NCBI GenBank assembly: GCA_964415395.1
Contig: CAYPZU010000001.1
Location: forward strand, 1-64,000
Reading direction: 5' to 3'
DNA from: CAYPZU01 sp964415395
GTDB taxonomy: Bacteria; Chlamydiota; Chlamydiia; Chlamydiales; SM23-39
Length of the DNA stretch: 64,000 nt
A program made the translations under genes and the position numbers. Under the pieces are notes generated by a model. It was given only the letters and a program-made list of their open reading frames with translations. It did not search any database and had not been told where the DNA came from. The number at the start of each line of letters is the position of its first letter. Position 1 is the first letter of the stretch. Shown here piece after piece: positions 1 to 9,492 of this stretch.

Positions 1-425
1 CCGTTCGCATTGAGCGCAGCGATCACGTCTTTCAGGTCGGTGTCGTCGCCTTGTACAGAGTTCTCGAGGAGCGCTTGGATCAAGCTTGTGCCGCTGGCTT
101 TTCCGCTGACTGGCTCTTGGAAGATGTCGAGCATGTCGGCGATAATGGGGCTTCCTGCCCACTGTTGGTCGAGAGGGTTCGAGCTGTCGCCGTTGTAGAC
201 TTCTTCTAACTGGTTGTAAATAGAGAGCAACTGATTTCCAATCATTTGGATTTCAGCGTCATCCATGTTGCCTGGATCGGTTACGCCGATGAGTTTATTT
301 AATTGCTGCTCGAGAGCTTTGATTTCCGCTTGAATTTGAGAAACGATAGAGCCGCCATCTTTTTCGCCGCCAACGATAGGAGCGATAACTGGAGCTGCGT
401 TAACTTGAGTTGATACTTGGTTCAT
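1..425 (-). CDS. Hypothetical protein, N-terminal part (runs off the window)
   Basis: An open frame of 141 codons starts at an ATG at 425 and continues past position 1. The N-terminus reads MNQVSTQVNAAPVIAPIVGG and has no signal peptide. It is followed by a helical, glutamine- and glutamate-rich stretch (IQAEIKALEQQLNKLIG) likely to form a short coiled coil, then an acidic region. I recognise no family. The soluble, Ser/Thr/Gln-rich start and helical body would fit a type III secreted protein or a structural protein of such a system, but that is inference. A strong promoter lies directly upstream (478-506), and the spacer before the ATG contains AAAAGGG as a weak ribosome binding site. The 3' part, and so the full length, is not visible. 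Confidence 0.7.
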   Translation of the reverse strand, partial: MNQVSTQVNAAPVIAPIVGGEKDGGSIVSQIQAEIKALEQQLNKLIGVTDPGNMDDAEIQMIGNQLLSIYNQLEEVYNGDSSNPLDQQWAGSPIIADMLDIFQEPVSGKASGTSLIQALLENSVQGDDTDLKDVIAALNAN

Positions 426-477
426 TGTTATTTACCCTTTTATTATTTTATTAGAACGGTCTTCTGACCTAATATTT

Positions 478-506
478 ATTCTAATTATTATAATTTATAA
501 TGTCAA
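478..506 (-). promoter_or_regulatory. Sigma-70-type promoter for the partial gene 1-425
   Basis: On the minus strand TTGACA (501-506) is followed after exactly 17 nt by TAGAAT (478-483). This is close to the bacterial consensus. The flanks are very A+T-rich, unlike the rest of the window. Transcription would start near 470, and the leader contains a small GGTC/GACC hairpin before the ATG at 425. Confidence 0.7.
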
Positions 507-533
507 ATTTTTTTAAATTGGGATGAAATTTAT

Positions 534-2255
534 TTAGAGACTTAACATAATCCCAAGATGAAGTTTACCAATTGAATAATCGTGAAGAGAAGAAACTGCG
601 TGGAGCTTAAAGCCCCAATCAATTCGGGATGAGAAATGCGTGCTGACGTCATAGCGAAGGCCAGCGCCGGCCGACATCATAAAAGCTCTGCGGTCTTCAT
701 CCTGAATCGGAATGATATTTTCCGCGTACCCCAAATCGTAGAAGAGAAGAAAGTAGAGGCTGTCCTGAATTCTGGGATCGCGGACAATCCCTAAAAAGCG
801 GGTGCTAGGGGTGCTCCACTCGAGATTGGCCACAACGCCATTGTCTCCCTGAAACAGCCTTTCATCGTAGCCGCGGACTGTGTCATAACCGCCGATTGAG
901 AACTGTTCTGATGGGACAAGGGCCCGCGATGATTTCTGAAACCGCCCCTGCAAATACAGCTCGAACCCGCGGGGCATCGTGTAGGTATAGGCTGTTTGCA
1001 AACGGGCATAAAGGTATTGGTTTTGAGCCCCTGCGCGCGAAGCGTTGAAAGCGGCTTCGCTCTGGTGAGGCAGGATCCTTCCCGGCGCATAGAAAGCGAG
1101 CGCGTTCATCTGGAATTTATGGAGCGCTGCTTCCCACCCGATTGTGTAGCCCAGAACGAGCTGGGAGATGTTGAGCTGATTGCCCAGGAGGAAGATCTCT
1201 CCTGTCCCGGTAAAAGAGAGGTTGTTGTTTGTATATTTGACGTCGCAGCCGAGCTGAAGTTCCTGAAGCCATCGGCTGAAAAAAGGCTTTAACGGGATTT
1301 CATAGCGGAGCGAACCTTGCGCGCTTTTCCCTTCGCTTTTGAAGTGCGTTATTTTGGGATGCGTCGTTGCATAGCCCCCGTAGAGGACGAGGAGATGGCG
1401 CCAGGGAAGAGGCGCGGTATAGTGGACTGTATGCGACTGAAATTGGGATGCGTCGGGAGCGCAGGAATATTGGTACGAGAGGATCTGGTCGCTTTTAAAG
1501 GCAAAGCCCCAGTCGAATCCAGCCCAGATGCGGGTCCGTTCGCTGACGCGCGCGCCGGTATTATCCGCTCCTGCGTAGACACGCAGAGGGAAGCGGTCGC
1601 GAGTAACGAGTTCGAGATCGGTCCTCCCCTCCCCTTTTCCGGGCGTAAAAATCGCTTCCGTGCGGTGGAAGGGACTCCGGTTGAGCCAGGCGAGATCTTC
1701 GAGCAGGCATCTTGAATCAATCGGGCCGCCTTCTTCAAGGCGGATTTGCCGCGTCAATACGTCGTCGCGGAACCAGCAATTCCCTTTGGAGGCGATCTCT
1801 CCAAGCTTTCCTTCAATCACGCGGAGCTGCAGGACGCCCCAGGTAAGATCCTGCGGTGGAATTTCAACGAGAACGACGGGACGGCCCTGATCCCGGTAAT
1901 AGAGGACGAGCTGTTTCTGGATGTTTTTGATCAGCTCCATTGAAAGAGGCTCTCCGAAATAAATCGGGATGATGCTTTGCTCGAGATCGCAGAGAGAGCC
2001 GGGAATATCGACTTCTTCGATCTGGATGCCGGAGATCGTTTTGAGTCCAATCGACTGGACGCAAGAGGAAGGCCCCAGGAGCTTAATCCCTTTCAATGGA
2101 GGTCCAAGTTTTCTGCTCTCCATTTTTTCCGTTGTTTCCAAAACCTTTCCATCGAAAGCGTCTATCGGGACATTCGGGCAGGGACAGGGCGTTTCGCTCC
2201 GGTGGCTCATAGCGTGAAGGGATGAGGCGAGAAGCAAAAGGAGAAATCGTTTCAC
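534..2255 (-). CDS. Two-partner secretion transporter TpsB (ShlB/FhaC family)
   Basis: This 573-residue outer-membrane beta-barrel of the Omp85/TpsB class would export its partner TpsA across the outer membrane. A signal peptide covers residues 1-15 (MKRFLLLLLASSLHA). A POTRA_2-type domain follows at about 60-150 (YYRDQGRPVVLVEIP, then LRVIEGKLGEI), then the ShlB barrel, with the conserved lid-loop motif VRGY in GYDTVRGYDERLF near residue 465. The barrel ends in an alternating, aromatic-rich strand (HLGIMLSL). Its ATG overlaps the stop of the upstream tpsA by 4 bp (2252-2255), so the two are translationally coupled and are an obvious partner pair. The order here is tpsA then tpsB, the reverse of the second locus at 9.8-15.3 kb. 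Length is normal for the family. Confidence 0.92.
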   Translation of the reverse strand: MKRFLLLLLASSLHAMSHRSETPCPCPNVPIDAFDGKVLETTEKMESRKLGPPLKGIKLLGPSSCVQSIGLKTISGIQIEEVDIPGSLCDLEQSIIPIYFGEPLSMELIKNIQKQLVLYYRDQGRPVVLVEIPPQDLTWGVLQLRVIEGKLGEIASKGNCWFRDDVLTRQIRLEEGGPIDSRCLLEDLAWLNRSPFHRTEAIFTPGKGEGRTDLELVTRDRFPLRVYAGADNTGARVSERTRIWAGFDWGFAFKSDQILSYQYSCAPDASQFQSHTVHYTAPLPWRHLLVLYGGYATTHPKITHFKSEGKSAQGSLRYEIPLKPFFSRWLQELQLGCDVKYTNNNLSFTGTGEIFLLGNQLNISQLVLGYTIGWEAALHKFQMNALAFYAPGRILPHQSEAAFNASRAGAQNQYLYARLQTAYTYTMPRGFELYLQGRFQKSSRALVPSEQFSIGGYDTVRGYDERLFQGDNGVVANLEWSTPSTRFLGIVRDPRIQDSLYFLLFYDLGYAENIIPIQDEDRRAFMMSAGAGLRYDVSTHFSSRIDWGFKLHAVSSLHDYSIGKLHLGIMLSL

Positions 2256-5200
2256 CGGAGGAGATCCAATTTTTTGAGGTTGTAGTTTCGGTAGGTGCGA
2301 CGGATCATTCCATATTCAAGATCGGGAACGATTTCAAAACTCGAAAGCGCGCGCTCTGGGGAAGATTGCCGCGCTTCAGGGCGATAGCCGTAGAACGTAG
2401 GAATCGCGCGGAAGTGGAGGTCGTCATAAGCTTTGATGGTTTGCAAGAATTCATTCGAGCCAAACCGCTGGCTTTGGATAACGCCGGGCACGGAGAGGAA
2501 ATCTTTGTAGAAGATTGTAAACGGCAACCCGCCAAGCGCGGAAAAATAGTAGATCCCCCAGATTTCGGTCGCTGTGTTAAGAAACTCGATGCCAGGAATA
2601 TATGGAAAAGCGTTGATGAGCCCTGTGATGGTGTTTTGGGGCCTTCGCGCAGTGAAGATCCGGAGCGCGCCGCCGCCGCTGGCTATTTGAGAACCCGCGC
2701 TCTTTTGAAATGAGCCAGATCCAATGCCGGGCGAGGCGGGATAGAGGTTATCGACGACAAGAGACATTTGGCCGCCGTTTGTTTGGATGAGCGAACTATC
2801 GGACAGGAAGATGCTGACGCCGGCAAGAACGTCCATTTTTCCGCCTCCGAAGTTGATGATCGATCCATTTTGCGACAGGAGGATGTCGGCCTGGGAGATG
2901 ACGAAAGTCGATCCGTTTCCTCCATTCAGGAATGTGGAGTTTTCCCCGATTGAGATATTGTAGAGCGCCTCGACATGGGAGAGCGAATTGGCTCCCTGGT
3001 TCGTGAAGAGAGACATGCTTGCAGCGGGAGCGGAAAGGGTAACTGTTCCGAGAGAGATGATGCGGAACGGGCCTGTCTGCGCACCGACCAGAGCGTTCGA
3101 CCCGGCTCCCGCTCCGCCGAGGAGCGAGATGGAGCCATTTACAATTGCGGTCAACGCGCCGTTTGCGCTGAGCTGGGCTACGGCGCCAGGGGAGATTCCT
3201 CCCTGGACGAGAAGGGGGCCGTCAGCGAAGAGGTTGATGTCACCGCCTGTTCCGAGAGTGGTTGTGATTCCAGCGGGGCCAATCATGTCGGGTCTTCCGA
3301 TCATAAGCTGATGGACGCCTGTAAAAGCTTGCGTCGGATCTCCGAAAAAAATGCCGCCTCCCGTCGAATTGAGAAGCGATTGCGTAGCCATCGTTGATCC
3401 ACCGAGAACGCTCAGGTCGCCAGCGTCGTTGTTAGGGTTGATGGTGATGTCGCCGCCCGCGGTCACAGTCGCGCTTAAAGGCTGGAGAGTAGCGGGAGAA
3501 TTGGGGTCAAGGTTGATGTTGAAGACGCCGTTGAATTCGGCGAGGAGGCTTTGGGAGGAATAAATCGCCGCCATGCCTGGGGCCAAGCCGAGGCCGCCGA
3601 GGACATTGATGTTTGTGGCGAAAAGACTCATGTCGTTTGGTCCTGCGAGTCCGGGCTGAGCGTTGTAGACGAGGGCCTGGCCATTGTTCCCCGCGGTGGG
3701 TCCATAGAGATCGAGCTCATAAGTCGTGATCGAGAGATCGGATACGGTGGTCATCGACCCCATGCTTGCGGCGAAGACGCCGATCGAGGCGATTCCATTA
3801 GCCGGCCCGCCGTTGCCCGATTGCAAAACGACTTGATTGGGCGGGGCAGGCGGAACGGTGTTGGTTTGGATTGAGAGGCTATTGACGCCAAGCGTGATCA
3901 GAGTCGGCGTGGCGGCATTATAGTAGCCGATGGTGGCGTTATTGGTGTTTGCAATCAGCGAAACAGGGCCGTTTGTCGCCGATACGTTGATCGCCCCAGA
4001 ACTGCAGGTAAAAGAAAAGGCGGAGCCTGCAAAGGGGCTGAAAAAACCGATCGTGGCATGCGCCTGAACGCCTGGGCCAGGGTTGAGAAAAACGCCGTTG
4101 ATGCCGGACGAAGAGACAGAGATCGAGCTGGAGAGGTTGGCGAGATTCGGGGTGAGCGGATTGCCGTGGCCGATCGTTGCGGAGGTGTTGTCGCTGGAAG
4201 AGCCATTGAGCGTTACATTTCCGAGAGCGGTCAACGTGATATCGCCGATTGCCGTATAAGCGCCCATGCCGCCAAAGGGGGAATGTCCGATCTGCGCGTA
4301 CGAGTCATTGCCCGGAAGCGGGAGCAAGGGGTCTTCGAGAATGACATTTCCGACAATCGAGTCGAAAACAAGAGAGCTGTTGATCAGAGGCGCCGCCGGG
4401 TTTGAGCCGATTCCGATTTGGGCGTAGCTTCCCTGCGCCGGGCCTCCAGTGAGGTTCAGATCGCCGCCGACGCTGGTGAATTCGACTGTGCCGATAATCG
4501 TTCCCACCTGCGCGAAGCTTTCCGTACCCGGGCCGGGCCCGCCAAGAAGGCTGCAGTCGCCGCCTGAGCTTACAGTGATCGTATTGTTCTGATTGATGAT
4601 TTGCGCAGTAGCGCTGTCCCCCGTCCCTCCGGTGATCGAGAGAGTCAGTCCTGAATTGACTTCGATGGGGCCGAATGTATTTTCGATCCAGGCGACCGAT
4701 CCCGATTGGGCGGCAAGTCCCGCTCCGCCGAGGAGCGAGATGGCGAGCGAGGCAGATACCTGATTGAGCGCCTGGATAGCGACGATTTTTGAATAGGCGA
4801 TCGAGTTAGCCATGCCGATTTCAATATTTTGGATTCCTTGCGATGCGCCGCCGACAAGGCACTCACCTGTATTGGCCTGGATGAGCGCGTAGGCGCCTGG
4901 ATTGGCGCCTCCGGTCATGTAGAGATTCTGGCCGAAAAAGCTGTCGTTCACGCCGACAGTATGATGAGCGACGATCTGGGCGTAGCCGTGCTGCAGCTGC
5001 GGGACGACTCCCGGGTCGTTATTGATATTGGCGTCCTGGCTGAAGCGGATCGTAAGATCATTTGCCGAATACATATCGGCAAATCCAGTAATCGCCCCGA
5101 CGCCGCCGAGCATCGTGAGAGTCGCAACGCTTGCAGTCATATCGTATGCGGGATTGGCCGTCCCAGGCAGGCTGTTGACGACGCGGGCAGCGCCATCGTC

Positions 5201-8200
5201 CATATGGAGGGGCCCGTCAGGGCCCTGGAGAAGCAGCGTTCCGGCGCTGATCTGGATGTTGCTCAGCGCAGTTCCGGTGTTGGAGAGCGTTCCGATCGCA
5301 GCGATTCCAGCGACAGTAGCTCCCCGATTGGCGGCGTAAAGCTCGACGTTGTTGCCGAACATGCCGATGACTGTGATGTCGTCGATCACGACATTTGGGG
5401 GAACCATTCCATTCGACTCGTTATAGTAGCCGATGGTGGCGTTATTCCCCGTAACCATGCCGGTCGTCCCGCGCGCGTCGACGAGTATCGGTCCGAAAAA
5501 GCCGTTGCTCGTGACCGAAATGCTCGAATCGCTGACCTGGAATGCAGCGAAAGAACCTCCAGTCGGATTGGCAAATCCGATCACGGCGTTTGTTTGCGCG
5601 ACAGATCCGGGGAGAACGGTGATCCCCTGGTTGTCGGTCCTCAGCGCAATATGGCTGGAGGTCATTCCGAGCGTGGAGGTCAATTCGTTGCCATGGCCGA
5701 GGATCGCTGTGCAGTTCGCCGCATCGCCGCCGCGCAAAGTAAGGGCATTCAGGATTCCGGTGGTCACGAATTGGATATCTCCGGAGGCGCTGGTAAAAGC
5801 CATGCCGTTATAAGGCGAATGGCCGAGCTGCGCGTAGGCGCCGACGGCTGTGCCGCCCTGGATCGTGACCGAACCAAGCAAAAACGGAAAGAGAAGGTCG
5901 CTATCGACGCTGGAAATCGCATTGCCGATGCCGCGTCCGAGCTGCGCATACGCGTTCGTTGCAGATCCGCCGGTGATATCGAGATTGCCGAGTTTAAGCG
6001 AAATCGAAACGTCGCCGGTCGTGGAGCCGATCTCGGCGAAGCAAAGGGTGTCGCTTCCGCCTGTAAGGGTTATCGTCCCGTTTTCGCTGATGAGGACGAG
6101 TTCGCTGCTGGCGCCCGAAATTTGAGAGAAAGCAGCGGGGAAAGGAGGCATCGGGGCCTGGCTTCCGCCGGTAACATTGATATGGGTCGCCAGGTGCATC
6201 TGGCTGACGCCTGCGGATGCGAGAATCTGCGAGGTCGCTTTGGAGAGCGGATCGCCTACGGTTAAATTTTGCGCCCCGTCGAAGGTCGTTGTTCCCAAAG
6301 TGACAGGTCCTGTCAGGGATTGGATCAGGGCTTCAGCGATGGGATTGTTTCCACCAATCACCTCTACGTCCAGCCCGATGAAAAGGGAAGAGAGGTCGGG
6401 ATTCAAATTCACGGCCGTATTTCCAAGGATATGGGCGTAACCATTTTGGAGCGTATTATTGACGAAAAGGCTGCCGCGGAAATTCGCGATGAGCGCGCCT
6501 CCAGCATAGAGGTCGGCAAAGCCAGACGTGCTGCCCGTGCCCCCTAAAACCTGGATCTGCCCCAGCACATTGTATTGAGTGAGCGTGACGCTCCGGCCCG
6601 ATGAGACGCCGGGCCGCTGGTTGACGATCCGCGCAAAGCCATCGTCGCCAAGCGTAGGGCCAAAGACGCTCATGTCGCCGGCAGAAACCGAGACCGTGCT
6701 GTCGGCGTCGCCGAAATTCACCAGCGTCCCAATCGCGGCGGCGCCATCCTGGGTCCCGGAAGCGTTGCCTGCGGAAAGCTGCAGAGTCTGCGTATCGTTC
6801 GCGGAAACTGTCAGCGAGGTAATATCGACCGAAGTCGTATGGGCGCCCATCGAGCTGTTGTTATAGTAGCCAATGACGGCATTCGACTGATCGCCTGCCG
6901 TGAGCGTGACCGTTCCGAGCGCAGGGTTTGCGACGATCGCGCTGACAAGAGGCGAAGAAGCCGTGAAATCGACGCTGGAACCGGCTGTCGGATTCTGAAA
7001 GCCGATGACCGCATGGCATTCCGTAACACCGCTCTGCAAAAGGATATTTCCTTGCGCGTTGGCCCGGATCGTTCCGGAAGCGCTCGCCAGCTCGGAAGAG
7101 AGGAGGTTGCCATGTCCAATAATCGCAGAGGCTCCTGCGCCAGGCCCTGCGCCTCCGATAAGAGTAAGCGCGCCGTTGATCCCGCTTTCGGGAAATAAAA
7201 CATCTCCGACAGCCGTCGACGAGCCAGAGCCGCCCGAAAGGAATGCGGGCGCATGCCCAATCTGGGCGTAAGCTCCCGTCCCCGATCCGCCAGTCAGCGC
7301 AACGCCCGCTACGTTGCCGCCAGGAGGCTGGCCAATGATGATATCGCTCGTGATGCTGACTGGCGCGGAAATGTTTCCTTTGCCGATCTGGGCATAGGCG
7401 TGCATCCCTGATCCGCCTGTAAGCTGAAGAGAGCCCGCTGTATTGACAACCGCCACATCATTCGCAATCGAAGAGATTTCGGCAAAGGCAAGTGGCATCG
7501 CTCCTCCTTTTAAAAGGAGATGACCTCCCGATTGGATTGAAATCGGGCCCGATGTAGAAAAAATCCCCGAGGAGGCCATGGCCGCGGCATCCCCCACAGT
7601 GAAATCCGATCCGGAAACCGCTGAAATGCTCCCCGCGTTTGTCCGCACTTCGACAAGCCCCGCGCCGACAGGAGCCACAGTGAGAAGATTTCCCGCAGTG
7701 AAGAAAACGGAGCCGGCTCCCGAACAGTGGATCGTTTCATTCACTGTCAAATCATGATTTGCAACGAGATAGAGAGAAAAACCGGAACTCCAGTTCACTG
7801 GCGCGCTGACAGTCAAGTCCCCAACGCCCCCCGGGCCGTTGGCCGTATCGATCCGGACATTCGTCGTGGCAAGGAACGTCTGCAAATTCGTGTTTAAAAT
7901 CGCTGCATTCCCCATAAAACTGTAATTCGTTCCGGGCATTGGAGGAGGAGGAGGGGCGAGGAACGGGCCGAGATTCATATCGCCCATCGAATGGATCACG
8001 ACGTTGGATGGGTCGATGAAAAAAAGGCCCGCGTCCCCTCTTGGCGCAGAAGTGTCGATTTCTCCCCGAGGAATGACAAGTCCGTTCCCGGAAATTTCAA
8101 TGAACCCTCCGTCGCCGCCCAAAGCGCCGCCGCGCGCAGAAAAAGTTCCTTCCGAAGCGCATACATTTTCGCCCCAGAGAACGATTTTTCCTCCATCGCC

Positions 8201-9160
8201 CTGATCCCGGGCGTCAGCAGAAAGAAGAGCTCTTGAATCGACGCGGACGTAGCGAGTCTGCGCATCTCCGACTGAAATACTTCCCCCTCCGCACGTACCT
8301 GATGCGTCTATCTGAGAAAAGGGAAGAACTTCAACTGCATCCCCGGACAAATGAATTTGGGAGGACCGGAGCGATCCCGATGAGGAGACCCGCCCTTCCG
8401 CTGCAAGCAGAATTCTCCCCTTATATTCATAAATGCCGGCAGCCTCGGCCTCTCCTGTATGATTGATCGCAAGGCCGAACGGATTAAGGGCCGCGCGCAG
8501 CTCGATTTTCGCAGCTTCCAATGACCCTTCGTTCTCGATGCCGCCGGAAAAAAGCTCTTTCGATGGGCGGATCAGAATTTTTTCCTGGGAAAAGGGACGT
8601 ACGAGCACTTCTTTGGCTGCGGCGATTTCAATCGCTCCGCGGGGAGCCTTCAAAGCGCCAAAATTCTCAATTTTCTCGGCGATGAGATATAAGTCGCCGT
8701 CCTGCGCCTCGATTGTCCCCCAATTCACGATCGCGCCGCCGCCTCTTAAGAGCCACTCTCTTTCTTCTGCGAATTCAAAATCGTCGATTTCAAAAGTCGT
8801 CAAGAAAAGTCCCGCTGTACGGATTTGCGCGTCTTTTCCGATGATGACTCCGCGAGGGTTAACGATATAGACTTGGCCATTCGACTCGAGGGTTCCGAGA
8901 AGCGCGCTGAGATTCGGTCCGGTCGCTTTATTGAGGACGCAGGCGGAAGAGCCTGGCTGGATGAAGCGGGTCATCTCGGATGGTTCGATCGAAAAATCGT
9001 CCCAATGGATCACCGCTCCGTCGGAAGCCTCGATCTGCAAAGACGATGCTGCTTCGGAAAATAGAGCGTTTCCCGAAACGACGTAGGGTCCTTTCGGGTT
9101 TGCCTGAAGAGCAGCTATTGCGAGCAATGAAAAAGGCGCAATCCATCGGAAATTGGGCAT
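2252..9160 (-). CDS. Filamentous-haemagglutinin-like exoprotein TpsA (2302 aa)
   Basis: This is a very large secreted beta-helical exoprotein, the substrate of the TpsB encoded directly downstream. I place the start at the ATG at 9160, not the in-frame TTG at 9196. The ATG gives a clean signal peptide (MPNFRWIAPFSLLAIAALQA), and the TTG falls inside a -35 box. The TPS secretion domain (haemagglutination-activity type) follows, with VIHWDDFSI, and the NPNG-type motif appears as NPRG in VYIVNPRGVIIG. The middle of the protein holds three imperfect super-repeats of about 480-515 residues, each containing in order AQ[IL]GH[AS]P, GHGN, VIGF/TIGF and IGYYN. The C-terminus is a non-repetitive tail (FEIVPDLEYGMIRRTYR). 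It probably acts as an adhesin or as surface decoration of the extracellular form. No toxin domain is recognisable at the C-terminus. Confidence 0.88.
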   Translation of the reverse strand: MPNFRWIAPFSLLAIAALQANPKGPYVVSGNALFSEAASSLQIEASDGAVIHWDDFSIEPSEMTRFIQPGSSACVLNKATGPNLSALLGTLESNGQVYIVNPRGVIIGKDAQIRTAGLFLTTFEIDDFEFAEEREWLLRGGGAIVNWGTIEAQDGDLYLIAEKIENFGALKAPRGAIEIAAAKEVLVRPFSQEKILIRPSKELFSGGIENEGSLEAAKIELRAALNPFGLAINHTGEAEAAGIYEYKGRILLAAEGRVSSSGSLRSSQIHLSGDAVEVLPFSQIDASGTCGGGSISVGDAQTRYVRVDSRALLSADARDQGDGGKIVLWGENVCASEGTFSARGGALGGDGGFIEISGNGLVIPRGEIDTSAPRGDAGLFFIDPSNVVIHSMGDMNLGPFLAPPPPPMPGTNYSFMGNAAILNTNLQTFLATTNVRIDTANGPGGVGDLTVSAPVNWSSGFSLYLVANHDLTVNETIHCSGAGSVFFTAGNLLTVAPVGAGLVEVRTNAGSISAVSGSDFTVGDAAAMASSGIFSTSGPISIQSGGHLLLKGGAMPLAFAEISSIANDVAVVNTAGSLQLTGGSGMHAYAQIGKGNISAPVSITSDIIIGQPPGGNVAGVALTGGSGTGAYAQIGHAPAFLSGGSGSSTAVGDVLFPESGINGALTLIGGAGPGAGASAIIGHGNLLSSELASASGTIRANAQGNILLQSGVTECHAVIGFQNPTAGSSVDFTASSPLVSAIVANPALGTVTLTAGDQSNAVIGYYNNSSMGAHTTSVDITSLTVSANDTQTLQLSAGNASGTQDGAAAIGTLVNFGDADSTVSVSAGDMSVFGPTLGDDGFARIVNQRPGVSSGRSVTLTQYNVLGQIQVLGGTGSTSGFADLYAGGALIANFRGSLFVNNTLQNGYAHILGNTAVNLNPDLSSLFIGLDVEVIGGNNPIAEALIQSLTGPVTLGTTTFDGAQNLTVGDPLSKATSQILASAGVSQMHLATHINVTGGSQAPMPPFPAAFSQISGASSELVLISENGTITLTGGSDTLCFAEIGSTTGDVSISLKLGNLDITGGSATNAYAQLGRGIGNAISSVDSDLLFPFLLGSVTIQGGTAVGAYAQLGHSPYNGMAFTSASGDIQFVTTGILNALTLRGGDAANCTAILGHGNELTSTLGMTSSHIALRTDNQGITVLPGSVAQTNAVIGFANPTGGSFAAFQVSDSSISVTSNGFFGPILVDARGTTGMVTGNNATIGYYNESNGMVPPNVVIDDITVIGMFGNNVELYAANRGATVAGIAAIGTLSNTGTALSNIQISAGTLLLQGPDGPLHMDDGAARVVNSLPGTANPAYDMTASVATLTMLGGVGAITGFADMYSANDLTIRFSQDANINNDPGVVPQLQHGYAQIVAHHTVGVNDSFFGQNLYMTGGANPGAYALIQANTGECLVGGASQGIQNIEIGMANSIAYSKIVAIQALNQVSASLAISLLGGAGLAAQSGSVAWIENTFGPIEVNSGLTLSITGGTGDSATAQIINQNNTITVSSGGDCSLLGGPGPGTESFAQVGTIIGTVEFTSVGGDLNLTGGPAQGSYAQIGIGSNPAAPLINSSLVFDSIVGNVILEDPLLPLPGNDSYAQIGHSPFGGMGAYTAIGDITLTALGNVTLNGSSSDNTSATIGHGNPLTPNLANLSSSISVSSSGINGVFLNPGPGVQAHATIGFFSPFAGSAFSFTCSSGAINVSATNGPVSLIANTNNATIGYYNAATPTLITLGVNSLSIQTNTVPPAPPNQVVLQSGNGGPANGIASIGVFAASMGSMTTVSDLSITTYELDLYGPTAGNNGQALVYNAQPGLAGPNDMSLFATNINVLGGLGLAPGMAAIYSSQSLLAEFNGVFNINLDPNSPATLQPLSATVTAGGDITINPNNDAGDLSVLGGSTMATQSLLNSTGGGIFFGDPTQAFTGVHQLMIGRPDMIGPAGITTTLGTGGDINLFADGPLLVQGGISPGAVAQLSANGALTAIVNGSISLLGGAGAGSNALVGAQTGPFRIISLGTVTLSAPAASMSLFTNQGANSLSHVEALYNISIGENSTFLNGGNGSTFVISQADILLSQNGSIINFGGGKMDVLAGVSIFLSDSSLIQTNGGQMSLVVDNLYPASPGIGSGSFQKSAGSQIASGGGALRIFTARRPQNTITGLINAFPYIPGIEFLNTATEIWGIYYFSALGGLPFTIFYKDFLSVPGVIQSQRFGSNEFLQTIKAYDDLHFRAIPTFYGYRPEARQSSPERALSSFEIVPDLEYGMIRRTYRNYNLKKLDLLR
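3150..7480 (-). repeat. Three tandem ~1.45-1.5 kb imperfect repeats inside tpsA
   Basis: The same motif series recurs three times. IGYYN codons lie near 6862, 5423 and 3920. The GHGN codons lie near 7108, 5690 and 4162. The GH(A/S)P codons lie near 7255, 5825 and 4283. Spacing is therefore about 1.42-1.54 kb, or 475-515 residues. Similarity between copies is clear at protein motif level but strongly diverged in DNA, so the duplication is old. The boundaries given are approximate. Confidence 0.8.
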
Positions 9161-9167
9161 AGCCGCT

Positions 9168-9196
9168 ATATTGAAGTTTTTATTTCGGCGACTCAA
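9168..9196 (-). promoter_or_regulatory. Promoter of the large tpsA, leaderless spacing
   Basis: On the minus strand TTGAGT (9191-9196) and CAATAT (9168-9173) are separated by 17 nt, and only 7 nt separate the -10 box from the ATG at 9160. There is no Shine-Dalgarno sequence. Transcription is expected to begin at or beside the A of the start codon. Confidence 0.55.
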
Positions 9197-9208
9197 GAAA
9201 AATTTCGC

Positions 9209-9236
9209 TTGACCGGAGATCTCTTTTTGTTAGGAT
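9209..9236 (+). promoter_or_regulatory. Candidate promoter of the cold-shock gene
   Basis: TTGACC (9209-9214), a 16-nt spacer and TAGGAT (9231-9236) precede the ribosome binding site AAAAGAGG (9241-9248). The predicted leader is short, about 10-15 nt. It therefore lacks the long structured 5' leader seen in Escherichia coli cspA. Confidence 0.5.
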
Positions 9237-9255
9237 GCGGAAAAGAGGTTCTCCC

Positions 9256-9456
9256 ATGCCGACAGGTACTGTGAAGTGGTTCAATAAAGATAAAGGATTC
9301 GGGTTCATCATGCCCGACGGAGGGGGGCGCGATATCTACGTCCAAAACTCCAACGTTGAAACCCCTGATCACGATCTCCAAGACGGTCAAAGGGTTGAAT
9401 ACGAGACAACCGTTGGCCGTAAAGGTCCTGAGGCGATCCAGGTAAGACCCCTTTGA
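9256..9456 (+). CDS. Cold-shock domain protein (CspA family)
   Basis: This 66-residue single cold-shock domain binds single-stranded nucleic acid and probably acts as an RNA chaperone in the cytoplasm. It begins MPTGTVKWFNKDKGFGFI, which includes the RNP1 motif KGFGFI. RNP2 is divergent: DIYVQNSNV replaces the usual DVFVHxSAI, so the normally conserved Phe and His of that strand are Tyr and Gln. The ATG at 9256 is chosen because AGAGG lies about 7 nt before it and the family starts here; an ATG at 9235 would add seven unusual residues. It stands alone between two convergent or divergent secretion genes and has its own promoter. Family assignment is secure. Confidence 0.93.
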   Translation: MPTGTVKWFNKDKGFGFIMPDGGGRDIYVQNSNVETPDHDLQDGQRVEYETTVGRKGPEAIQVRPL

Positions 9457-9492
9457 TCTAAATTCGCCCCAAGAGGGATAATCTCTCCCCGT

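Noticed and set aside
4829..6265. Open frame of 478 codons on the plus strand, antisense to the large tpsA
   Set aside because: It lies wholly inside the repeat region of a well-supported gene. Its composition is rich in Arg, Asp, Glu, Ser and Gly without domains, as expected from reading G+C-rich repetitive coding DNA on the wrong strand, and it has no ribosome binding site of note.
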